Below, one piece after another: positions 22,364 through 34,439 of a stretch of DNA of 64,000 nucleotides (its first letter is position 1; every line of letters starts with the position of its first letter). Origin of the DNA: Coprinellus micaceus (taxonomy: Eukaryota; Basidiomycota; Agaricomycetes; Agaricales; Psathyrellaceae). The notes under the pieces were generated by a model. The model made no database searches, was not told the origin of the DNA, and saw only the letters and a program-made list of their open reading frames with translations. Made by a program: the position numbers and the translations under genes. The stretch spans positions 62,001 through 126,000 of the forward strand of contig OX596339.1 in the NCBI GenBank assembly GCA_951394405.1. Direction: 5' to 3'.

Positions 22364-23896
22364 TCACTCTTCGTCCCGCCCCACTCTAACTTCCCGGTGT
22401 TCTTCGAGCTTGTCAAAGAACCGCTTTGCCCAATCTTCCATCGCGGCCCCACAGCCGTGCTTGAAAAGGTGAAGAATGAGGTTCACTGATGCCTCGTGGC
22501 ACTTCTGAAAGTGATCGTCAATGAGCTCGTCCACCGTACCTTCAAACGTGGAGTTGGCTTGTTGAATCGCGATGAGAAGTGCCGAATTCTCAACCCACTC
22601 CCTGTGGTTCCGAATCACCGTGTTCAGGACATCTCTATTGCCGTGGACGGGGCCTCTTCCATCAGGGAGGACATGGAAGATGGGTTGTAGGACGACGATC
22701 GCACCAAACTGGGTACGGTTAGTAGAGGATCGAAATGGGAACGGGGGACCGCACCTTTTGGTACAAACGGAATGTGATATTGCGGCAGTCTGTAGCTTTG
22801 TTGAATTGCTGGGTCACTCGCTTCGCTTCAGAGGCGCCCATACCATCGGTCATTGCAGTCTTGTGATCCGACTTCCACCCCGACGCTGCTCTCGCATCGT
22901 ACTTGTTCCACCAGAATGCAAATTTGAGTTGAGCGATGATATTGACAGCGGACTGGAGAAAATTGAACGCAGTATTACCCTGGTGAACGTTCACCAAGGC
23001 CTGATCACCATATGAGTACTTGAAGAGCATAGCTCAAAGGGTAGCGTACCTCATTCATCGAGCAGAACCTCTTGACGCTTCGTCGCACACTCTCAACCTC
23101 CTGGTATACCTTCAACGTCTCTTTGAGTGTGGACGTTTCAAGATGGTTACTCGCAATAAAGTCTTTGATTCGCCTTTCAGTGATCTTGTCGGGAATTTGG
23201 AATAGCTCCATAATCGCCTCGTCGACAGCCTTGGCAGATGCACGCTCCGATGACTTCATCCGCCTCCTCAAGAGAACATCGTATGGAACCTTGTGTTCTT
23301 CGATGCCCTTGATAATCCTGGTGGCCCGTTTTATCGGTTCCTGCAAGACGTCAGAACTGTTCATTTCTTGAGATGCGTGAATTTACCAGAGCCTTTCTCT
23401 CTTCCGGAGAGAGTTCCTCCATAATCTGCGCATCTTCCTCGTCTTGAGAGCCGTCTCCTCCTCCACGTGCTAGATCACGATGATACAGGTGGGAAATATG
23501 AATATTCATGCGACATACCTGGTGGTGTCTCGTCCCTATCTGGGGACGAATGGCGAGGGCTCGGAGTGGGCGTCTTTTGCTCATTGGTGATACGCTCTGT
23601 CCGGGAGGTTGATTAAATGATCGCACCGACATATCATGGATGGACATACCCTCCCAGTCGCGATAATTCTCATAGTTGCTGACCGGGGACAGTGGGATAT
23701 CCTCAGTGACATCCCACTCCTGCGACAGGGTCTTCATACTCGTCTCTAGCACCTTGAGCTCCTCGTTTGCGCGGAAGATCATCTTCTGTTTGAATTTATA
23801 CTCCTCCGAGTCGATTTCAAGCTCAAGAGGATTGGCAAGTTCGCGAGAGATGGCATCCTGTAAGGCGCGAATGCGATCGACTATCTTGAAGGACAT
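22364..23896 (-). CDS. Conserved-looking hypothetical protein, 429 aa, six exons
   Basis: Exons 23896-23650, 23596-23519, 23469-23387, 23340-23050, 23000-22755 and 22708-22364 join in phase (1290 nt, 429 aa plus stop). The five GT-AG introns are 46-53 bp. The start is MSFKIVDRIRALQDAISREL. The N-terminus is predicted coiled coil (FKQKMIFRANEELKVLETSM). It is followed by a short Pro/Ser region, an acidic stretch (SQDEEDAQIMEELSPEERKA), and a long alpha-helical C-terminal half ending HREVRVGRDEE. I recognise no catalytic motif. It is the last of three co-oriented genes beginning with the helicase, and it may act with it. That link rests only on position. A structural or adaptor role is possible but unproven. 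Confidence 0.8.
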
Positions 23897-24211
23897 GGGT
23901 GATGAGGGCCGAGTGGAGCGAGGAATGCTTTTAAGGACGGACGAGAGAGTTTCCCAAGAAGCATTATTGAATTGTGGTGCGAGTATGTACGGTACGATTT
24001 TGGAGGAAGCACAACGAATAAATAACGAGGCTAAGAGTCGCGAATACAGGCAGGATGATGGGATGATGTAGCAAGAGAAACGAACGTGAAGAAGTTGGGT
24101 ATGATACTAAACGGCCCAAGAAACGAGAGAGATTGCCGAGGGTGAAGAAAGATTCACTGGATGAGAAAGGTTGAGCGCTTGAGAAAACGAGAGGATATAT
24201 TCGACTCACGT

Positions 24212-25439
24212 TTAAGCAGCCTGGGTCGGAACAGTGAAGGGATCCTCCTCGGTGGTCAAGGAGGGTGCAGCAGTCGCAAAGGGGAACATCTCGTACGAGG
24301 GGACAAGCTCATGACCACGAGACCGTGACTCGTAGTACCTTCCGAGCTCGTTGAGGACGAAGATCGAGGGGTTGACACGGGGGTCACGTTTAACCCGTGT
24401 ATTGCCCTTGACCCAATATTGGTATCCACCGGCGTTGCTCATGTCTTCCCCAACAGACGTTGTCTTGAGATGCTTGACAAACGATGGGTTCAACCCGGCA
24501 CCATAGAGAGCACAGAGAGGTCCGTCCATATACTCACAGTCACCACCAAAGTTGGATGGGTGGATAGACTTGCCTGCCGACACGACAATACCCGGTTCTA
24601 TACCGCACATGTAGCACATGTATATCTCCGGCGTGAAGGTAATCTTCGCGCGCCAATCAACGTATTCTGAGAGCTTGTTTGACAGTACGCAGTCGCGTGC
24701 AAAATGAGAAAGGTTGTCCCAGTTGCCGATGGCGTAACATGTGGGGCAGATCGTGCCGCATTTGAAGGCCCTGAGCATGGCCATGACGAACCTCATGTTG
24801 ATTTTGTGGTACGGCAGTTCCGGGGGCGGTTGACGTTGGTGGTCTTCCTCGGAATGACGCTTGCGGGAAGTGGAGATTGAGCTCGGGGGACCAGACATGG
24901 TGGGTAGAACGTGGTGCGGAACGGATATGGAATGATGGGAGGACGAGCCACTGGGCGGATATCGAGTCGAGGAACTGCTACTGAAGGCCGTAATGGATGA
25001 TGGGGTCGGCCCTGTGATGCGGGAAGGCGTCTCGATGGAACGAAGAGAGCTATGCGCCGATATTGAGACAAAAGTACGTTTCGCACAGGGAAGACATACC
25101 TTTGATCCAACCGCGTGATCCTCCGAGTCTTGCAAGTCGCAGTGTGAACGATCTGCTCTGGACGGTGAGATAAAAGACGGGCAAAAGGGGGAACAAGACT
25201 TGCTAGGGAATCGGCGGAACCAAAGAAGCCGGTACAGAAGGTGCAGGGGAAGAACCCGTTGGGGTTGCGAGTTATCGTAACGGGTTGAAGTTCTGGGTGA
25301 ACATCGAGCACGATAGTGTGTTCGATGCAGAGGGAGAAGTGGTTGTGGGACGTGGTGGGGAAATCACATCTTCCGCATCTGTGTGCACGTCAGTATGTGT
25401 GCGGCGACCGAGGAGATGAAGAATCGTATACCGGGACAT
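24212..25439 (-). CDS. Zinc-finger protein related to the ends of the helicase, 374 aa
   Basis: Exons 25439-25432 (8 nt, ATGTCCCG), 25378-25100 and 25049-24212 join in phase to 375 codons including the stop. The introns are 53 and 50 bp. The tiny first exon is needed to give MSRCGRCDFP. The N-terminus has a CX2C...H...C finger (CGRCDFPTTSHNHFSLC), then TIVLDVHPEL, then a second finger FFPCTFCTGFF...H...C. A Ser/Pro linker with KRH follows. The C-terminal part has CPTC...H....DC, then VDWRAKITF, CYMCGIEPG and CEYMDGPLCALY. The same order of cysteine motifs (C..C...H..C, FF.C..C; later C..C...H....C, C..CG.P, CEY....P) appears in the helicase N- and C-termini. It could be a helicase-less derivative or partner. 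Confidence 0.8.
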
Positions 25440-25617
25440 GGTGGAAGGAGAGAACGTTGCGGATGAAGTGGGGAATAAGGGCTGGTTTGGAGAACAGCGA
25501 TGAGAGAAGTGGGGGATCAGGGAAACACAAGAACGAAGGACGTTTTGAAAAGGGAAAGAAGAGAGGCGTGAATTCAAAAAAGGAAAGAGAACCAAAATGC
25601 TTCTGACGTGTGTGCCA

Positions 25618-28600
25618 TCACTGGATTCGGATGTTCGAATCCTTGGAAAGCTTCTCAATTGCCATCACCAAGTTGGCAGCGGAGGTGCCTTGCTGATCTC
25701 CGGACGGACGTGGTTGTGAGATCCATTCGACGATGTCGGTGTTCTTGCGAAGCCCTCGATAGGCCATGGTGAGGGCGTTCTGGAGAACCTCGACGTTGTT
25801 TCGAAGGTAGAGGAAGGGGAGGAAGGCGTTGTGATATTCACAATCAGACTGCCCTTCTACAGTCCACTCGTGCACCCATTTTCTGGCACCGGTTGCGAGA
25901 CTGTACTCAATCTGTCGACGTGTTAGCTTCCAAGGGGATATTGTGTTTGAATGCACTCACTTTCTTGGGGACACCACATGAGAAGCAGTCACCTTCTGGT
26001 AGTTGACGACGAACATCCATGCACCAGGTTTTGTAATCTGGATGATTGATATGCGGGCATTTCGAAAACAAATGCCCATCAGATTCGCGATGGAGATGGC
26101 AGCGCGCACAGTGAACGGCAAAGTATTTGCCGAATTTGACAAGGACTCGATGGGTGTATGAGCTTGGGAGTATGGGTAGCGATCCCGTCTGCAGGTGTGA
26201 TACTCGTGAGGACATTGCGAGGGTTGGCTTGGACGACGAGGGTAGTGGGGCGAATACGGGAGGTGCGGGGCCTTTGGGAAGTGACTCGGGGATTGCAGGT
26301 AGCCTCTCGAATGTTTCTGCAAGGGTATGACTTGACTCGGCCTCGCAGACATCGCAGAAGTGTGCGTGTGGTGTGAGCATGGTACAGGGGAGTGCCGAAC
26401 CGTCGATGTATGTCCAAGGTATAATGCGCCTGCACGACTTGTCATCCAGCAGGAATTCTCGCATAGACGCAGCGCCAAAGTCATTCTTCTGTTGTTTGGA
26501 GAGGTCGTTACGATCGAATATGATGTGCGACCATGCCTTTGGGGCGGTGCGACCCCGTCCAAGTCGTCCAGCTTCTTGAGCATAGCTCAGCATATCCCAA
26601 GGTAGACCTGCATGGATGACGTGAATGACATCAGGAACGTCAAGTCCCACTCCCAGGAAACTCGTACAAGAGATCGCGCACACGGATCCCGAGCGAAAGT
26701 CTTGGAGAGTCTTTTCGATATCATCGAGTTCCATATCTGCATGGACCTGTGGTATCCCAAACTGCTCCGCATAGTACGCTACTTCGCTGCGTGATCTCGC
26801 AAAGATGAGCGTGCGTGTTCCAGGTTGGGTTTCCTGGATTCGTTGATATGTCGAGGTAACGGCCTCCTTGACCGCATCGTATGAATCGACAGCGGTTATG
26901 TTGATTGAAATGTTGGGGCGTTCAGTAGTGGTTCGGAGTACGAGAGGTGCAGTGAGGGATAGTGCGGTGGTAAGGCGTTCGACGAGATTGACCGGGAGTG
27001 TAGCGGTGAGAAGCATGACCTGTATAGACCGTTGTCCGAGCCAGGTAAGGGTGTCCATAATGGGCCGGAATGACTTGTGGGTCAAGAGAAGATGCGCTTC
27101 GTCCAATACAATACGTGCTACGCGGTCTGCGGTACACAGGCCTTTGAGATAGGCCTGAAAGTCATCCATCTCGGTCATCTCGACGGAGACAATGAGATTC
27201 CGAGGGGTATCCGCAAGAGAGAGACCGTGATTGTACACAGCTACCCCCACACCATGCTTCGCACAATGCTTTTGCACGAGATCCCTCAGCGAACGCAGAG
27301 GGAGAAGCCAGACCGTGGTCCTCCCGCCATCGTAGAACTTGGATGCAATGAGAGCAGGGAGTGTCTTCCCTGATCCCGTCGCCATAACAAGCATAAACGA
27401 CCTTTCGCGCTCAATGGCGAGTTGTGTCGCTTGAGCCTGCTGAACGTTGTTGAACCCGTGGTTCTCTTCTCCCGGAAACATCTCACGAAGCCGGGGAATG
27501 AGGGATGGGTGAGCATTGACAAGTGCAGAGGGAAGGACGTGTGTGCTCTCGGAGGTTACACGTTGCGGAGCAAATAGGTGGACGATGGCGGCGTTCGATC
27601 GTTCGACTTTGTCCTTGATTTGCTGGCTTATAAAGGGGGCGAGGTGTTGAGAAACGCCTTTGGCGATATGCTCGGTGCTTGGGACGTGGGCGGATGCCAG
27701 GGGGGAGTTGGAAAGAGGCGTAGATTGCGAAGGATTTCGAATCGCGTCCAACTCTTTTGCGAGGTTCGTGACTTGGACTTGTTGCAAGGATATAGCTTGC
27801 AGTAGCTCTGTATCCATGCAGATGATTCGATGAAAGATGGCGCTGACCTCCAGAGAGAGCTGTAGTGATTCGTGGTCCATCTGACCGGGAATGCTGGCGT
27901 CCAGACCGTAGTGTTTGCGATCCATTTTCTGGGAGTGCCCGAGCTGATCGTCTGTGGCTGACGAAACAGTTCCAGCAGGAAACACCCGGCGATACCGACT
28001 AGTGATAAATGCCATGATCTGGCGGTGAAGGGAACTCGGAATTCGAACCTCGAGGTAGAGCTCGGTGAACCGCACGAGCGCTTTCGAGAGATCAATGCTC
28101 GTGATAGGACGCCATAGCCCACAGAAGAGATAGTAGAGACTATTGTGGTGCATCTTGGGACGGATAATGCGCTGCCATTCAGAGAAGAGGGGACGGACGT
28201 AGGCGAGGAATGTGACAAATAGCCGGGAGAGAGCGGGAAGGGGTGCGCGAGCCATCACCTTGTCCTTTCCCGTGAAGAAGCTCGTTTTGTTGTAAGAGCC
28301 ACGAAGGAAGAAGGAGCCGAAAGCATGGAAGATGTTCCTGATACTACCCCCCGGATAGTTTCGAAGCAGGTTCGTGACGAGTTCTGTGCTGCGAGCAGGT
28401 TCGCCGTAGGTGAGGACAATCGCGATCATGAACTTTTCTTGAAGTTCAAAGACCTCCCGAAGCCACGCACTAATCGCGCCCGTGTGCCAGTCAATTTTGG
28501 AGTTGTCGTGGCTCATCGATCCGAACCTTTTGAATAGCGAGGGCGTTTCCAAGACATGGACGATGAGAGGCTTTTTTCGGTGCCAGAGGTTCCTCTCATC

Positions 28601-30760
28601 GTCCAGGAAGCAGTAGCCAGGAACAGTACGGCGAGGCTCGTCGAAAATCTGTCCTTCGAACGGTTCGAGATGTTCTTCACTATCGAAGAGGACCCTTTGA
28701 AGGTCGTTCTCGATTTCCCTCTGCAGGTCTCGTACCATTCCCCCGATCTCGTGAAAGGCGAGGTTACGCTCACCAATCGTAACCACGTCCGAGTCCCAGG
28801 AAGGTGAACTCAGTATGGTACCGCTCTGCTCAGCAGAGCTAATTGCGGTGAGACCTCGGTGAAGGAGATAGAGGTTCGGCATAATGCCGTCCGATCTCTC
28901 CAAGAGGTACGGCTTGAACTTGTCGAACGCCCTAGAAATGAACATTGGTATTTTAAATCATGTCTAATCTTTTGGGCGCTTACTCGTGCGAGGTAATCGA
29001 TTCTCGAATGGACAGATCGGTGATGAGGTGCGCAAACGTCACCCTTCCAATAAACGTCGCCCCTGAAATCTTCTGGGTGATACTGGTAGTCGTAGACCAT
29101 GCACCATCGGGACGTAGGGAGGAAAGGATGAGGTACTGCATTATGGGCGAATGCATCGTCACCTCTTGCGAGGTCTTTGGTATGAGAGTATAGAGGACCT
29201 CGAAGACCTTGAGCAGGCTTGATTCGAGGCGAGACAGGGTGGGGTGATCATCTACCGGACGTTCAATGTCATTCTCGGGGTCAAAGTAGTCTTCAGTAGG
29301 TTCTCCATCCTCGTCGAATGCGAGACCTTCGAGTGGTGCAGCATCGTCGATATCAAAGTCCTCGTTTCCAGAGTCGGTGAGTTGCGAGAAGACCGAGTCG
29401 ACAAGCTTCTGAAGCGGACCATGAACGCGGAATGGGTACCCCGCATTCTTGGTTCGCCTCACTAGCTGTAAGACTCCTACCAAGGTGCGCGCATACTTTT
29501 TGAGGGTTGGATTCGAGACATTATGGTGGTGTCTCTGAATCGTGACCTCGTGCTCGGATGCAGGGCGAATACCAATCATTCGACGAAGGGTATTGTTTGG
29601 CGTGGAGTCCTGAATGCGCCGTAGAAAGCCATAGATCGCAGAGCCAAGTTTCATCAGAGTCGGATCGCGAGGCACGACGTGAGCAAAGTCCATGAGCGCT
29701 TTGCGAGAAAGCTTGGTGTTGCCGATGACCTGAATCCACCCTTCCTTGTTCAGGAACTGGTGGAGAATACGGACCTCGTCGATTTGGGACCCATCAATGG
29801 CCTCGTCTTCCTGTCGACGTTTCGAGTTGAGGTAAATCTGCAGAGGAGTGGCCATTCACATATCGAATGGTGCAGGAGGTGGCTTTTGAATCGCAAACCA
29901 AGGGCTGCTCGAGTTCGCAACATACCGTTGACAATCGTACTGAACGATGTCTCCGCGCTTGCCATCGCCACGACAAGCGTGCTTGTTGTACGTTTGCGAG
30001 TCCTTGTAACAACGGTTACAAGAGAGGCACCGCATGTAGCACGAGCGCATCTCGAGATACGGATTGCGGGGAACAGGATTCTTGGGGTGCTCCGGCTCGG
30101 CAATAAGGAAGGGATGGCAGGGGAGTATGAGAGAGTCGAACTCGCGTTGCATCGAGGTCGTCGTTCTGAGGTCCTTGTGCTGCGAAGTAAAGTGGGCCCG
30201 CACTTTACGAAAGTCTATGACAGACTTGCATTCACGGCAAATCAAGAACTCGTCATGGATGATGAGGCCATGGTGAGCGAGAAACTCGGTACACTGTTCG
30301 GACTTGCCAAGAGGAGGAGTATCCGAACGTTGTTGGCCCAAGGGAGGATCCGTCAGACTCCCGGGACTCGCAGGAACATCTCCGCTGAGGTGCATGGTCA
30401 ATACATGAGTCTACGTATGGTCAGGAAATGTCTTTCAAGTCGCATATTCCAGTTTACCTTGAATTCGGGGCGTCCAGTGTGTTTGAATTCACAGGAACGA
30501 CAGTAAAAGAACTTGTCGTCATTCCTGTAATAAGGATACTCTCCGCCGTCCGGTCCAGTTACGGTGAGCGTGTTTCGTACACATGCCGCATGTCTCTTGA
30601 CAAGTCCCTGTTCCAGGGGCTTTTGACATATCTCGCACGGTTCAGTATTGTCTCGACTCTTCTTCTTTGCACTGACGTTTACGGATGTTATGGCTGCACT
30701 ATGTTACTATGCAAATTGTACGTACGTGTCAGCGGACTTGTTTGATCCAGTTCTCTTCAT
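25618..30760 (-). CDS. OrsD-type zinc finger / recombinase-like / RecQ-like helicase, with in-frame stop
   Basis: Exons 30760-30726, 30671-30458, 30410-28984, 28931-25961 and 25911-25618 join in phase (introns 54, 47, 52 and 49 bp), about 1645 aa, apart from one in-frame TGA at 29858-29856. The N-terminus carries CEICQKPLEQGLVKRHAAC and FFYCRSCEFKHTG. Next comes an OrsD-like (DUF3505-type) finger, FLICRECKSVIDFRKVRAHF...H, and CLSCNRCYK. A middle region has GEPARSTEL and LGHSQKMDRKHYG, which resemble a tyrosine-recombinase core. The DEAH helicase has MATGSGKT (I), VLDEAHLLL (II), LLTATLP (III), TLIFARSRSE (IV) and YAQEAGRLGRGR (VI). The C-terminus is Cys/His-rich (CARCHLHR, CPHINH, CFSCGVPKK). 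Proteins of this type are common in fungi and often subtelomeric or mobile. The stop may be a recent nonsense mutation splitting the gene. Confidence 0.85.
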
Positions 30761-31780
30761 CTTGAGGTGCGCTCTGATTCTGGGAAGTGGGGAGGGAGGA
30801 GGAGAACGTTCGGCCAGTGTACCTGACGCTTCCCTGACACCCAGAGAGACTTTGCGCAGATAGCGGATAAGCGCCGCGGGTTCGATTCCGAATTCGGAAG
30901 TTGGCCGCCCCTCCTATTCTTGCATGAGGCACATCGGAACTCGGTACCAGCGCCGATGGTTCGATAATGAAACAGACTGATGCAATGAGGCACCCAAGGA
31001 TCCAGACCAGGGATCAGCGTGTAGACCACCAGCTAAATTGTCCTCGGACTTTGCAAACGATCCGCGCTTACTTCTTTTCATTCAAGTGGGACGATAACGA
31101 ACACGGCGTGGTTTCACAAACACGCAAACATTGAATATGGTTCTGAAGAAGTGAGAAAAATCCCTCTCACATGAGATGCTGCGGTACCGAGAGGATTATG
31201 AGCTCACGTCCTGAGCACCTGGGGCCGCCGATTGACTGTGACAGCCAGTTGGGGCGAAGATCATTGAATTCGACGTCTAAACGCCAAATCCTGATCGTTC
31301 GTAAAGTCCGTGGGCGGAGAATCGGAAGGACATCGCAATTCGAACCAGATACTAGGTGCTACACTTCGCGCCCGTAGTGACACAGCCAGATCGGGTGTTC
31401 GATTTCATGGTTCCCCTCGGAGGTGAGGCATGAAGTTTGCGAAATGACGTTCGGGAAGTAACCGACCGATGTATGCGCATTTTTGGGTATGCGGTTCCTC
31501 ATTGTAATTTGCCCTAACGACGACGTTCATCTATTGTTGGAAACATTCGGCAATACTATGAGTTCAATGTTCTGCCATGCAGAATTCGCGGACTCACCGG
31601 GCCACCTAAGTTTAAGCGCCCAAAGGTGTTCTAATGCTTGTTAACCTTTCTCTGTGCACGAATACCACAGGTTCAGCGATTCTTTACACCTTCGGTGTCG
31701 TCCCAGTCCACTCGCAAGTGCACACACTCCAAACCGTGAAGCCCGGTAAGCGAGCTTATTCTTGCACTCGCGCGCATGTA
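30761..31780. other. Intergenic, no gene seen
   Basis: This holds the helicase gene's upstream region. A perfect Pol III B-box-like GGTTCGATTCC (about 30876) is preceded by an A-box-like TAGCGGATAAG that is too close for a normal tRNA. No frame looks coding. Confidence 0.4.
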
Positions 31781-31786
31781 TTGCGT

Positions 31787-31825
31787 GGTCTACACTGTAA
31801 ATAGACAATATACACAGTGTAGCCG
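31787..31825. repeat. Short inverted repeat
   Basis: CTACACTGT and ACAGTGTAG form a 9-bp perfect stem around a loop of about 16 nt. A further GTAGTTTACACTATC lies close by. The function is unknown; it may be a transposon footprint. Confidence 0.5.
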
Positions 31826-32104
31826 TACTCTCAAGATCATGTAGTTTACACTATCAATATATCCATACCTGCCCTAACCCGTACGAATGTCCCTGCGCCT
31901 GCAACAGTTCGAAGCCCCTATTTACTGGGCGGGACGTGGGCGTTCTTGTCGTTCCACCAGTCTGAACACCCAGGCGCATCCCCTTGATAATTGAAATGCC
32001 CGGGGTATGCCTTGGAAAGCCTGCTGGGGCCCCAGCGTGCCAGCGCCTGGCCGTGTGGGCGTGGCCGGAGCCAACACCTATATATGGCCCAGGTTGCCGT
32101 CTCC

Positions 32105-32215
32105 TCCCAAGGCCTCAATGGCTCAGCGGTTATCCCCCTGGCCCCTCCCCAGTTGGTTGCAGGTTCGATTCGGGCAGAAAACATTTCTATTTTGTTTCCC
32201 TGCCCGGGTCGGACC
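32105..32215 (+). ncRNA. tRNA-derived SINE-like unit
   Basis: A box TGGCTCAGCGG (about 32119) and B box GGTTCGATTCG (about 32162) lie about 43 nt apart and match Pol III consensus. The flanks do not make a tRNA acceptor stem. A short T-rich stretch follows (TTTCTATTTTGTTT). The best reading is a SINE head in a gene-poor region. Confidence 0.5.
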
Positions 32216-32248
32216 TTGCGGCGCTCAACTTGGGGGGTCGAGGGGTGG

Positions 32249-32290
32249 GCGCTTATTGAAGTTCACTTCTGAATATCATTAAGCGCCCGT
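32249..32290. repeat. Inverted repeat with GGGCGCTTA / TTAAGCGCCC arms
   Basis: GGGCGCTTA (about 32248) and TTAAGCGCCC (about 32279) face each other across about 21 nt. AAGCGCCC also occurs near 31612, 32400 and 32511, so this is a locally repeated sequence. Confidence 0.55.
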
Positions 32291-32829
32291 GCCTCCAGGC
32301 GCGTTTGGCCGTGTCGCTGTAGATGTTCACTGAGTACTTGAATAAATATTGTCATTTACATGCACGTTTCACGTGTCTCCAAGTTCCCGTTCGAAAAATA
32401 AGCGCCCAAGGGCGAAGTCCAGCTTGCAGAGCGTTTGAGGCATTCAAAAATCGCGAAAATAATTCGGGGGAGTGTGGCGTGTTTGAGGAACACTTTGGGG
32501 CAAAGATATTAAGCGCCCGTGGTCCAACTGGAGCGTGCGGATCGTTTCGGGTATGAAATAAATCCCGGAAAATGTGAGAAAGTCGAAATAAAATTACGGG
32601 GTGTAAGGGTTGGTGGGGATGGTCCACAGGGGCTCACTCAGAGCTCACAAGTACGAGTTAAATTCGCGAAACATGGAAAATACATGCGGCCGGGGCTGGA
32701 TATGGCTTAAAAACAGAAAAATATCTACAACCGTGTACGCAAACCTAGGATTGTGTCCCTAAACCTAAAAGCATACCCAACCAGACCCCTAGGCCTAGGG
32801 AGAATACTGTTAGGGAATAGTGTCAGATC

Positions 32830-33690
32830 GAAACCCGTAAGCCGAGCGGGACGAAATACGCAGGGAGGAGGGACGTTTGATCTCGACGCACTAAAGGCCG
32901 TCGAGTTCTATAGCGGCCTACGGTATACGAAGGACGAGGTTCCGAGCGCGCAACTAGAGCGCATAACTAGAGACGACTAGTGAGCGGCGGGAGAGGAAAA
33001 GGGAAATCGGGGAATAAAAAGGTTGTCTTATTTCAAGGTATAGAGCTACACGGTTACCTATGTATCTGCAAGGCACAGGTTGGAGGGTCTTTGGTGAACG
33101 TAAAGACAGCGTACGTACCTCTACAGCGTGAGGAGCCAATCATCGAGACCCCACGAGACCCCGGCACACAGCCGTTCTCCTCGTATAGCCCTCCCACTCC
33201 GCCCCCTCGAACTCCCGATCCATTCCACCCAACCCTCTTGGGAGTACCTTCGTTCGATCGAACACTACAATTTCCGACACCCCCGCGAGATACGTTCCAT
33301 AATTGCGTGGTGACGAGAGTTGAAGAACGAGGGGAGGGCGAGCTCGTTCGTTGGCGCGGTACGTTCGGGGGTTCAGTGACGACATAGGGAGTGCCAGCGA
33401 CGGCCCGAAGCCAGCGGGAAAGGTCCTAGGTGCGTCGACAGACGATAGGGGCGGGCGTACGAGAGGACGCCAGGAGTGGAGCAGATAGGTTTGAGCGGGG
33501 ATAACGGCCGGGGTGAACCTCACGGCAACGGCGGTTGGGTGTGGGTCTCTACCTCTGTGATAGGACATAGGTTGAGAGATGGAAGGAGAGAGGTACTAGG
33601 CGCACCTGATAAACGTTTCAACCCGCGCGTCCAATCCCTCGCTTCGACATCGAACGCTCCCGGTGACCCTCCCCTACACGAATGATTCCC
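32830..33690. repeat. Diverged tandem repeat, copy 1
   Basis: It shares long blocks with copies 2 and 3, including CCCGTAAGCCGAGCG, GCCGTCGAGTTCTATAG, AGACAGCGTACGTACCTCTAC and CACGGCAACGGCGGTTGGG. The minus-strand frame 33140-33568 (SYHRGRDPHPTAVAVRFTPA) is also seen, altered, in the other copies. It is not convincing as a gene. Confidence 0.75.
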
Positions 33691-34439
33691 AAGTCCCGTC
33701 TTTCGCTATTCGTTAGCGCCGACAAGAAGGGCCCTTACCGCCCCAACACAAGCGGGTCGACCCAAACGATGCGTAGATAGGCGAGAAACAAACTGGACGT
33801 ACACCCCGTACCTGGGCCCGCGAATAGCTATATTCCGCGGATATTCGCGGAGGGGAGAGAGGGAGGAGGCGATAGAAACGCAGGAAGGGCTATGGAACAA
33901 GTAACCGTGGGCACATTCCCCCCGCTCCCCACATCTATACACGAGTGATCAGTTTAGAATCAAAATCTCACTGCGTGGAGATCGAATCAAGGTCACACAC
34001 CCCTGCACGAACGGAGGCGTCGACGACCTACGGAAGAACGAGTCGATCGCCGAACACGAGCGGCGCCGGAAGATCTATCAGTTCGATGGACTGAATGGGG
34101 GACACGATCCTGTAAGGAAGCGAGGACGCACCGTTCATCTAACAGGTCCACACCACATCGCCTACGTTCTCAGGTCCTAGCCCTTCTTCCTCGCTCTCGT
34201 TTTCCGGAGAGGTGACGACCGCAGAAACGGCCCGATAGTGAGGAAGAAAATGAACGTTACCAGACAGAAAGGCGCAGCGTTCGGCTGCGCGCTGCGGAGA
34301 CACCACTGAGCAGTAGCGGGCCTGAGGTCGATCGTCGAGCAGCTAAACCCTCGATCGGTCACCCGAGGAAGTGACGCACTACGGATATGGGGAAGAGAGA
34401 GAAACCGGGAGGGAGGACTGCAGGGCGAGGATGCATGGG

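Noticed and set aside
30850..30890. tRNA gene at the perfect B box
   Set aside because: The A-box-like string is only about 8 nt upstream of the B box, too close for a tRNA, and no cloverleaf can be drawn.
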